The notes under the pieces: model-generated | The model's database searches: none | The model's input: the letters and a program-made list of their open reading frames with translations, nothing else | Told to the model about the DNA's origin: nothing | Translations under genes and position numbers: made by a program | NCBI GenBank assembly: GCA_900552365.1 | Contig: URZP01000041.1 | Span: 1-12,303, forward strand | Direction: 5' to 3' | DNA: 12,303 bases | DNA from: an uncultured Coriobacteriaceae bacterium | GTDB taxonomy: Bacteria > Actinomycetota > Coriobacteriia > Coriobacteriales > Eggerthellaceae | Shown: one piece after another, positions 6,582 through 12,303 of the stretch | Layout: each line of letters opens with the position of its first letter | Position numbering within the stretch: the stretch's first letter is position 1

Positions 6582-9152
6582 TTAGTCGGCAGCGCCGCCA
6601 GCCGCAGGAAGGCCGCCTGCAGGAGCGCCTGCATGACCCAGGTTGTAGTCGCGAAGCAAGAGGTCGGTTTCGCGGGCGATGCTGTCGCGCTTACGCGGGG
6701 CAGGGATCTCGCCCTGACCAGCCGCGAACACCAATTTCTCGCCGGTTTCGTCGACATCGACGTCAACGATGGAGCCGGCGCTCCACTTGCCCTCGAGGAT
6801 CTGCTCGGATAGCGGGTCTTCCAGCTTGCTTTGGATCTCGCGACGCAGCGGACGAGCGCCGAACACGCGGTCGGTGCCGTTCTTGGCAATAAGGGCACAA
6901 GCCGCGTCGGTCAGGTTAATGGACATGCCCATGGCGATCATGCGTTCGCGCAGGTCGGCCACCATCAGACGGACGATCTGGATCAGCTCGTCGTCAGAAA
7001 GGCTCTTGAAGACGATGATTTCCTCGACGCGGTTCAGGAACTCGGGGCGGAACAGCTTCTTCAGCTCGCCCATAACGCGACCGCGGATTTCCTTGTCGGA
7101 AAGGCCAGCGGAAGGATCGGTCGAGAAACCGAGCGTCTGCGTCTCGGAGATGTCGCGGGCGCCGACGTTGCTGGTCATGATGATGACGGTGTTGCGGAAG
7201 TCGACCGTGCGGCCCTGACCATCGGTCAAACGGCCCTCTTCAAGGATCTGAAGCAAGATGTTGAAGACGTCGGGATGAGCCTTCTCGATCTCGTCGAACA
7301 GCACCACCGAGTACGGGCGCTGGCGAACGGCCTTGGTAAGCTCGCCGCCCTCGTCGTAGCCAACATATCCCGGAGGAGCGCCAACCAGGCGCGAAACCGT
7401 GTGCTTCTCCATGTACTCGGACATATCGAACGAGATCAGCGCCTCTTCGCTGTTGAACAGGAACTCGGCCAACGCCTTCGCGAGCTCGGTCTTGCCGACG
7501 CCCGAAGGACCCGAGAAGATGAACGAACCGGCAGGACGCTTGGGGTCTTTCAAGCCCGCACGCGAACGACGGATAGCCTTGGAAAGAGCCGTGACCGCCT
7601 CGTCCTGGCCGATAACGCGCTCATGAAGAACGCCCTCCATGCGCAGGAGCTTGTCGGTTTCAGCCTCGGTCAGATTTGAAACGGGAACACCGGTGGTCAT
7701 CGAGACGACGTCGGCGATGTCTTGAACGGAAACCTCCTGAACTTGCTTGGAGGAATTCTCTTCCCAGTCTTTCTGGGCGGCGTCGCGCTCGGCCTTGAGC
7801 TTGGTTTCCTCGTCGCGCAGCTCGGCAGCGCGCTCGAAATCTTGATCGGCGATAGCGGTTTCCTTCTCGCCCTTCACGTGGCGCAGCTTGTCATCCAAAT
7901 CACGCAGTTCGGGTGGAAGCGTCATGTTGCGGATACGCATACGCGCGCCGGCCTCGTCGATGACGTCGACGGCCTTATCGGGAAGGAAGCGATCCTGGAT
8001 GTAGCGGTCGGAAAGCTGCACGGCGGCCTGAAGCGCCTCGTCGGTGAAACGGACGTGATGGTGCTCTTCGTAGCGGTCGCGCAGGCCCTCGAGAATGCGC
8101 GTGGCCTGCTCTTCGTTGGGCTCGCCAACGGTGATGGGCTGAAAGCGGCGCTCGAGCGCGGAGTCCTTCTCGAGGTGCTTGCGATATTCGTCGATGGTAG
8201 TGGCGCCGATGACTTGGATCTCGCCACGGGACAGCGGCGGCTTGAGAATGGCTGCGGCATCGATGGAGCCTTCGGCGGAACCCGCGCCGATCAGGGTGTG
8301 GATCTCGTCGATAAACAGGATGACGTCGCCCGCCTCCTGAACTTCTTTGATGCATTTCTTCAGTCGGTCCTCGAATTCGCCGCGGTACTTGGAACCGGCG
8401 ACCAGCGCAGAGATGTCAAGCGTGATCAGACGCTTGTCGCGCAGGATGTCGGGAACCTGATTGGAAACGATGAGCTGAGCCAAGCCTTCGACGACAGCGG
8501 TTTTGCCAACGCCCGGCTCGCCGATGAGAAGCGGGTTGTTCTTCTGGCGGCGCGAAAGGATCTGCATGATGCGCTCGATCTCGCCGGCGCGGCCGATAAC
8601 GGGGTCAAGAGCGCCCTCGCGCGCCTTCTTGGTAAGGTCGGTGCCGAATTCCTTCAGCATGTCGCTGGAGGAAGAGGTGGATGCGAAAGGGCTGCGGCCG
8701 GCATACACCGGGCTTTGGCCAACCAAGTCGTTCAAAGCGCCGCGCACGTCATCGCCGGAAACGCCCATACGCCCCAGCACGTCAAGCGCCGTGCCTTCGC
8801 CCTCGCGGACGATGCCCAGCAGCAAGTGCTCGGTGGAGATGTAGCTTTGACCCATCTGCATGGCCTCGCGCATAGCGTTCTCAAGAACGCGCTTCACGCG
8901 CGGCGTGAACGACAAATGGCCCGAAACGTCGGCGTCGGCGTCGATGACGACGGCCTGACGGATTGCCTGCACGGTGTCGTCGTACTTAACGTTCAGACGC
9001 TCGAGCGCCTGCGCAGCAAGGCCGTCCTTTTCCTGGATAAGGCCGAGCAGGATATGCTCGGTTCCGACATACGGCTGGTTGAGCTTGCGGGCCTCTTCCT
9101 GAGCAAGGACCAGAACCTTGCGAGCCTTGTCGGTGAATTTCTCGAAAGACAT
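6582..9152 (-). CDS. clpC: ATP-dependent Clp protease ATP-binding subunit ClpC
   Basis: An 856-aa Hsp100 unfoldase that forms hexamers and feeds substrates to ClpP in the cytoplasm. Order of parts: two Clp-N repeats (about 1-145, with YVGTEHILLGLI and YISTEHLLLGIV); first AAA+ module with Walker A GEPGVGKT (211-218), Walker B ILFIDEIH and arginine-finger region ALERRF (333-337); a UVR-type coiled middle domain (about 420-455); second AAA+ module with Walker A GPSGVGKT (548-555) and Walker B VVLFDEIEK (to 624). The loop TQTLGF (671-676) carries the ClpP-docking LGF. All catalytic residues are intact. The last about 40 residues are a divergent tail ending in a Gly/Ala/Pro-rich stretch. AGGA lies six bases before the ATG. 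No clpP, ctsR or mcsAB is in the window; upstream lies a CIRCE operator, so control by HrcA is likely. Confidence 0.98.
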   Translation of the reverse strand: MSFEKFTDKARKVLVLAQEEARKLNQPYVGTEHILLGLIQEKDGLAAQALERLNVKYDDTVQAIRQAVVIDADADVSGHLSFTPRVKRVLENAMREAMQMGQSYISTEHLLLGIVREGEGTALDVLGRMGVSGDDVRGALNDLVGQSPVYAGRSPFASTSSSSDMLKEFGTDLTKKAREGALDPVIGRAGEIERIMQILSRRQKNNPLLIGEPGVGKTAVVEGLAQLIVSNQVPDILRDKRLITLDISALVAGSKYRGEFEDRLKKCIKEVQEAGDVILFIDEIHTLIGAGSAEGSIDAAAILKPPLSRGEIQVIGATTIDEYRKHLEKDSALERRFQPITVGEPNEEQATRILEGLRDRYEEHHHVRFTDEALQAAVQLSDRYIQDRFLPDKAVDVIDEAGARMRIRNMTLPPELRDLDDKLRHVKGEKETAIADQDFERAAELRDEETKLKAERDAAQKDWEENSSKQVQEVSVQDIADVVSMTTGVPVSNLTEAETDKLLRMEGVLHERVIGQDEAVTALSKAIRRSRAGLKDPKRPAGSFIFSGPSGVGKTELAKALAEFLFNSEEALISFDMSEYMEKHTVSRLVGAPPGYVGYDEGGELTKAVRQRPYSVVLFDEIEKAHPDVFNILLQILEEGRLTDGQGRTVDFRNTVIIMTSNVGARDISETQTLGFSTDPSAGLSDKEIRGRVMGELKKLFRPEFLNRVEEIIVFKSLSDDELIQIVRLMVADLRERMIAMGMSINLTDAACALIAKNGTDRVFGARPLRREIQSKLEDPLSEQILEGKWSAGSIVDVDVDETGEKLVFAAGQGEIPAPRKRDSIARETDLLLRDYNLGHAGAPAGGLPAAGGAAD

Positions 9153-9195
9153 GGATGATCCTAACTCGAGACGTTACGAACACGCTTGATGGCAA

Positions 9196-9223
9196 GGCGG
9201 CGGGGTCGATTCGCCCCGCCGCC
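9196..9223 (-). promoter_or_regulatory. Very stable GC hairpin in the clpC 5' leader
   Basis: A perfect 10-bp stem, GGCGGCGGGG pairing with CCCCGCCGCC, encloses an 8-nt loop (9206-9213). If transcription starts a few bases after the predicted -10 box (9240-9245), this hairpin sits about 10 nt from the 5' end of the clpC mRNA and about 45 nt before the start codon. It is followed by TTGCCATC on the minus strand, so it is not a terminator for clpC transcripts. On the plus strand it is followed by GAGTTTTCC, but no plus-strand gene needs ending here. A 5' mRNA stabiliser or RNA regulatory element is the likeliest role. Confidence 0.6.
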
Positions 9224-9239
9224 GAGTTTTCCGATTCTG

Positions 9240-9269
9240 ATACTAGCACTCGATTAGCACGAGTGCCAA
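9240..9269 (-). promoter_or_regulatory. Predicted sigma-70-type clpC promoter overlapping the operator
   Basis: Read on the minus strand: TTGGCA (9264-9269), five of six matches to the -35 consensus, then 18 nt, then TAGTAT (9240-9245), four of six matches to the -10 consensus. The predicted start of transcription is near 9233, giving a leader of about 80 nt. The promoter lies almost entirely within the CIRCE repeat, the usual arrangement for repression by HrcA. The -10 match is modest, so the exact boxes are tentative. Confidence 0.6.
9243..9269. promoter_or_regulatory. CIRCE operator (HrcA binding site)
   Basis: The inverted repeat CTAGCACTC-N9-GAGTGCCAA matches the CIRCE consensus TTAGCACTC-N9-GAGTGCTAA at 16 of 18 arm positions, with exactly the required 9-nt spacer. 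The spacer itself contains another TTAGCAC, repeating part of a half-site. It lies 90 nt upstream of clpC and over its predicted promoter, so HrcA should repress clpC until heat or misfolded protein occupies GroEL. hrcA and groEL are not in the window. Confidence 0.88.
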
Positions 9270-9329
9270 AGCCACACGGATAGCCGATGGTTTTGAAACC
9301 GTTCCGTAAAAAGAAAGAGCTATAGGCGA

Positions 9330-11597
9330 CTAAGCCTGAAAAGAATCCTTATCGGGGTCGGTTTCCTTCATGGCCTCGATAACGCTGGCGAACAGGTCGT
9401 CGAGCTCCATATCGTTGACGGCTGCGCCGCGCATGATGTTGCCGCGGTTGCAACCGGCGGCGAACTTCTTGTCCTTGAACTTCTTCTTAAGGCTCTTAAC
9501 GCTGAAGTCCTGAACCGACTTGCTGGGACGCATCAAAACGCACGCCTGGATAAGGCCGGAAAGCTCGTCGCAAGCGAACAGGACCTTCTCCATCTTGCAT
9601 TCCGGAATCGGGAGGTTCTTGTTCAGATCGAAGTTGTGCGTCTGGATGCAACGCGTAAGAACAGGGTTGGCGCCTGCCTGCTTGAGCATCTCGGCAGCCT
9701 TGAGCGTATGATCGGCAACAGTCGGGAACTCTTCCCAATCAACGTCATGCAGAAGGCCGACAATGCCCCAGAAGTCGATGTTCTCGGGGTCGTGCTTCTG
9801 CGCGTAGTAGCGCATGAGCGCCTCGAGCGTGAGACCGTGATGGATGTGGAACTCGTCGGAGTTGTGGGCCTTCAGCAGCTCGAAGGCCTGATCGCGCGTG
9901 ATACCGGCGTCAACCTTCTGCCCGACGACGGGCGCTGCGACGGTTGCTGCGCGAGGATCGCGCTCGTCAGCGGCATCGACGGCCGCCTCAACTTCATCCA
10001 CCTCGCATGCCTCGGCCTGAACCGATGCGTCAGCTTCGACAGTTGCCTGGGCAGCAGCGGCTGCAGCGGCCTTGTTCAGGTTGTTAGTGTTGCGTTCGGG
10101 GCGCATGTGCGGGAACAAAAGCACGTCACGGATGGCGGGCTGGTCGGTAAGAAGCATGATCATGCGATCGATGCCGATGCCGATGCCACCAGCAGGCGGC
10201 ATGCCGTACTCGAGCGCGCGGACGTAGTCGTAGTCGTATTCCATGGCCTCGTCGTCGCCGGCAGCCTTGGCGGCAACCTGATCGGCGAAGCGAGACTCCT
10301 GATCGACGGGGTCGTTCAGCTCGGTGAAGGCGTTGGCGTACTCGTGACCGGCGATGACCAGCTCGAAGCGGTCGGTCAGGCGCGGGTCGGAGGGCTTGCG
10401 CTTAGCAAGCGGCGACACCTCGACCGGGTAGTCACAAACGAACGTGGGGTTGACGATCTGGGACTCGCACAGTTCATCGTACAAGGTGAACAGCATCTTG
10501 CCAGCGCCCCACTCCTCGTTCCACTCGAGGTGCTTGGCGTCAAGGATCTCGCGGTAGCGCTCGACGGGCGTGTCGATGTCAACCTGCTCACCAATGACCT
10601 CGCTGACCAGATCGGCCATGGAGATGGAGCGCCACACACCGGACAAGTCGATGGTGTTGCCCTGATATTGGATGACCTCGGTGTCGGACACGGCATGCAA
10701 GCCGGCCTTGATGAAGCCCATGGCCAGTTCTTTCATGCCCTCGACATCGGAGAAGGCGCAGTATGCCTCGACCGAGGTGAACTCAGGGTTGTGCGTAGCA
10801 TCCATACCCTCATTGCGGAACTGACGGCCGATTTCGTATACGCGATCAAGACCGCCAACCAGCAGGCGCTTCAGGTGAAGCTCAGTGGCGATGCGCAGGT
10901 AGCACTCCTGATTGAGCGCGTTGAAGTGCGTGATGAACGGCTTGGCGTTCGCCCCGCCAAGCGTCTCTTGAAGAATAGGGGTTTCAACCTCGAGATAACC
11001 CTGAGCGTTCATATACGAACGGCAAGCAGAGATGATCTTCGAGCGCTTGATGAACACGTCTTTGACATCGAGGTTCATGACCATGTCGACGTAACGCTGA
11101 CGATACCGCATTTCTTTGTCGGTGATGCCATGGAACTTCTCGGGCAGAGGGCGAAGCGACTTCGAAAGAAGCACGAACGAATCGACGGCAATGGAGAGCT
11201 CGCCGCGCTTGGAGCGCATGATGTTGCCTTCAACGCCGATCCAGTCGCCCATGTCGAGGTCTTTCATTTCCTCGAAGGCCTCTTCACCAAGGAAGTTGAC
11301 GCGGCAGAACAGCTGGATATCGCCCTCGCGCTCGCGCAGGACCATGAACATGATCTTGCCCTGCTTGCGGATGGCCATAATGCGACCGGCAACCTTGACG
11401 CGGTCATCAAGCGTGACGCCATCTTCAAGCGTTGCATACTTCTCTTTGATCTGATCAACGTGCATGTCGTAATCGAAACGCATGCCGTACGGCTGCTTGC
11501 CCGCAGCGTACAGCGCCTCGCGCTTGGCCTTGCGCACCTCGATGGGGTCGTCCTCGATAAGGGCTTCTGCCTGTACCTGGTTGTTGTCCTGCGTCAT
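9330..11597 (-). CDS. lysS: Lysine--tRNA ligase (class II) fused to a C-terminal HD-domain protein
   Basis: 755 aa against about 500 for ordinary LysRS. Residues 1-500 are a complete class II LysRS: OB-fold anticodon-binding domain (about 66-145), motif 2 around RQFRNEGMDATHNPEFTSVE (258-277) and motif 3 at GGIGIGIDRMIMLL to LLFPHMRPE (470-501). It charges tRNA-Lys in the cytoplasm. Residues 502-563 are a low-complexity linker rich in Ala and acidic residues. Residues 564-745 form an HD-superfamily domain: HHG (586-588), the HD pair H617-D618 in GIVGLLHDVDWE, H630 and H654 in IQTHN, then ACDELSGLI, LMRPSKS and KFKDKKFAAGCNR. This resembles stand-alone HD proteins annotated only as hydrolases in Firmicutes; its substrate is unknown. 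ATG is preceded by AAGGAAG. The greA terminator stands directly in front, so transcription may be read-through; no terminator is evident between it and clpC. Confidence 0.96.
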   Translation of the reverse strand: MTQDNNQVQAEALIEDDPIEVRKAKREALYAAGKQPYGMRFDYDMHVDQIKEKYATLEDGVTLDDRVKVAGRIMAIRKQGKIMFMVLREREGDIQLFCRVNFLGEEAFEEMKDLDMGDWIGVEGNIMRSKRGELSIAVDSFVLLSKSLRPLPEKFHGITDKEMRYRQRYVDMVMNLDVKDVFIKRSKIISACRSYMNAQGYLEVETPILQETLGGANAKPFITHFNALNQECYLRIATELHLKRLLVGGLDRVYEIGRQFRNEGMDATHNPEFTSVEAYCAFSDVEGMKELAMGFIKAGLHAVSDTEVIQYQGNTIDLSGVWRSISMADLVSEVIGEQVDIDTPVERYREILDAKHLEWNEEWGAGKMLFTLYDELCESQIVNPTFVCDYPVEVSPLAKRKPSDPRLTDRFELVIAGHEYANAFTELNDPVDQESRFADQVAAKAAGDDEAMEYDYDYVRALEYGMPPAGGIGIGIDRMIMLLTDQPAIRDVLLFPHMRPERNTNNLNKAAAAAAAQATVEADASVQAEACEVDEVEAAVDAADERDPRAATVAAPVVGQKVDAGITRDQAFELLKAHNSDEFHIHHGLTLEALMRYYAQKHDPENIDFWGIVGLLHDVDWEEFPTVADHTLKAAEMLKQAGANPVLTRCIQTHNFDLNKNLPIPECKMEKVLFACDELSGLIQACVLMRPSKSVQDFSVKSLKKKFKDKKFAAGCNRGNIMRGAAVNDMELDDLFASVIEAMKETDPDKDSFQA

Positions 11598-11617
11598 GTT
11601 CTTCCTTACCTATTAAT

Positions 11618-11644
11618 GAAAAAGGCCCAGCTAAGCCGGGCCTT
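11618..11644 (-). terminator. Rho-independent terminator after greA, in front of lysS
   Basis: On the minus strand AAGGCCC (11638-11644) pairs with GGGCCTT (11622-11628) around a 9-nt loop that can pair further, and runs into TTTTTCATTAATA. It begins 33 nt after the greA stop. The T-run ends about 21 nt before the lysS start codon, so the terminator lies in the lysS leader itself. It could end the greA transcript or work as an attenuator of lysS. Confidence 0.87.
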
Positions 11645-11676
11645 CGCATGGCGTTCGAAAAGAAGGCCGTGTGGGA

Positions 11677-12147
11677 CTAGTGCTCGATCTTGATGATCTT
11701 CATTTCGATCTTACGGCCGGTAGGACCGGTGGTCTCGACCTCGTCGCCCTTCTTGTGGCCGATGAGCGCAGCGCCAACCGGAGACTCGTTGGAGATGCGG
11801 CCGGAAGCCACATCTGCCTCGGCGCCGCCCACGATTGTGAAGACGCGCTCGCGACCGCCCATCTCTATGGTGACGGTGGAACCGATGTTCACCTTCGAAG
11901 AACGCTTGGGGGCTGCAACGACGGTAGCCTCGGAAAGGATGTGGTTGATCTCGGCGATGCGAGCCTCGACCATGCCCTGCTCGTTCTTGGCGTCGTCGTA
12001 CTCGGAGTTCTCGGAGATGTCGCCGAACTCGCGAGCGACCTTGATACGGTCGCCGATCTCAGCGCGTTTCTCGGTTTCGAGGTAGTTCAGCTCTTCCTCG
12101 AGCTTCTGGCGCCCTTCCGGCGTAAGGATAACGTTTTAGCTAGCCAT
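11677..12147 (-). pseudogene. greA: Transcription elongation factor GreA, reading frame interrupted by TAA at codon 4
   Basis: GreA stimulates transcript cleavage by backtracked RNA polymerase. From the ATG at 12145-12147 the frame spans 157 codons including the stop, the normal GreA size. The N-terminal coiled coil reads VILTPEGRQKLEEELNYL onward, with the catalytic tip GDISENSEY (D43 and E46, matching E. coli D41 and E44). The C-terminal FKBP-like domain follows (VNIGSTVTI, ISNESPVGAALIG, GDEVETTGPTGRK). The frame starts ATG-GCT-AGC-TAA-AAC: codon 4 is a stop, where GAA would give the expected MASENVILTPEG. Between this TAA and the ATG at 11973 there is no in-frame ATG, GTG or TTG, so conventional initiation downstream would give only 98 aa lacking the coiled coil. 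GAGGA lies three bases before the first ATG. Everything downstream looks under normal selection, so a sequencing error, a recent nonsense mutation or unusual translation are all possible. It follows the gene at the right edge after 28 nt, probably in one operon. Confidence 0.85.
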
Positions 12148-12175
12148 GTTTCCTCTTCTGCTAAACGGAAGCGAC

Positions 12176-12303
12176 CTATTCGGCCTTCTTCTTCACGACT
12201 TTTTTAACCTTCTTGGGAGCCTCGTCTTCGGCGGATTGTTCCACCTCGTCCTCGTCAGCTTTCTCTTCGTCAGCTTCCTCGGCGACTTCCTCGCTCTTCA
12301 TGC
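12176..12303 (-). CDS. C-terminal end of an unknown protein with a charged tail, cut by window
   Basis: Directly upstream of greA on the same strand, a frame open to the window edge ends in TAG at 12176-12178. The visible 41 residues from the ATG at 12299-12301 begin MKSEEVAEEADEEK, are strongly acidic for the first about 28, and finish in a Lys/Val-rich end (PKKVKKVVKKKAE). Only two bases precede that ATG, so it cannot be told whether it is a start or an internal Met; a low-complexity tail of a larger protein is more likely. Such acidic-then-basic tails occur on many actinobacterial RNA- or ribosome-associated proteins and do not identify the family. The 28-nt gap to greA carries the greA ribosome-binding site, suggesting co-transcription. 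Confidence 0.6.
   Translation of the reverse strand, partial: MKSEEVAEEADEEKADEDEVEQSAEDEAPKKVKKVVKKKAE

Noticed and set aside
5568..6812. A 414-codon plus-strand frame opposite ispD and the clpC end
   Set aside because: It spans parts of three genes on the other strand and their spacer; no domain seen, so treated as a shadow.
7722..9158. A 478-codon plus-strand frame opposite clpC
   Set aside because: Shadow of the clpC reading frame, for the same reason.
9270..9329. Possible terminator from the ACGGA/TCCGT and GGTT/AACC pairings after lysS
   Set aside because: The pairing is weak and interrupted, and no T-run follows on the minus strand.
9636..11693. A 685-codon open frame on the plus strand, opposite lysS and greA
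   Set aside because: It is the complement of well-identified genes; long antisense frames are expected from the codon bias of GC-rich genes, and the product resembles no family and has no suitable ribosome-binding site that I could see.
11677..11973. A separate 98-aa gene starting at the ATG at 11973
   Set aside because: It is the C-terminal two thirds of GreA; the upstream in-frame sequence clearly encodes the missing coiled coil, so this ATG is an internal Met.

Overview
The window looks like a chromosomal segment of a moderately GC-rich actinobacterium of the class Coriobacteriia, probably family Eggerthellaceae. I infer this from gene content and style: a LuxR-type regulator whose N-terminal part is a multi-pass membrane domain (a family expanded in Eggerthella and its relatives), a lysyl-tRNA synthetase carrying an extra C-terminal HD domain, and an ispD-ispF-cysS block. 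The assignment is not proven from this window alone.

Layout. At the left edge a plus-strand gene, cut off at its 5' end by the window, encodes the membrane LuxR-type regulator (to 1477). Everything right of it lies on the minus strand. A short 99-aa gene of unknown function (1671-1970) converges on the regulator and shares a tandem-hairpin terminator region with it (1589-1636). Read from right to left, the minus strand then holds: the charged tail of an unknown protein at the right edge; greA; a strong terminator; lysS fused to an HD domain; a short regulatory region with a CIRCE (HrcA) operator overlapping a promoter; clpC; ispD; ispF; cysS; and a U32-family protein. The last gene is followed by a textbook rho-independent terminator (about 2097-2131).

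How the genes work together. GreA rescues stalled RNA polymerase, LysS and CysS charge tRNAs, and the U32 protein resembles the TrhP-type tRNA 5-hydroxyuridine proteins, so much of the window serves transcription and translation. ClpC is the ATPase unfoldase partner of ClpP. IspD and IspF are two steps of the MEP isoprenoid pathway. clpC to the U32 gene could be one long transcript: ispD/ispF and cysS/U32 overlap, ispF and cysS are 20 nt apart, and the 84-nt clpC-ispD gap contains a hairpin without a U-tract.

Most notable observations. (1) The greA reading frame is complete and of normal length except for an in-frame TAA at codon 4 (12136-12138), one base away from GAA, with no usual start codon downstream until after the catalytic coiled coil. 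(2) clpC has a near-perfect CIRCE operator laid over its predicted promoter, followed by a very stable GC hairpin in the leader. (3) LysS has a full HD-domain fusion joined by an Ala-rich linker. (4) A strong terminator sits immediately upstream of the lysS ribosome-binding site with no clear promoter after it. I found no tRNA or rRNA genes, CRISPR array, insertion sequence or clear sign of a mobile element; this is mostly a housekeeping region and I do not claim a new defence or metabolic system.
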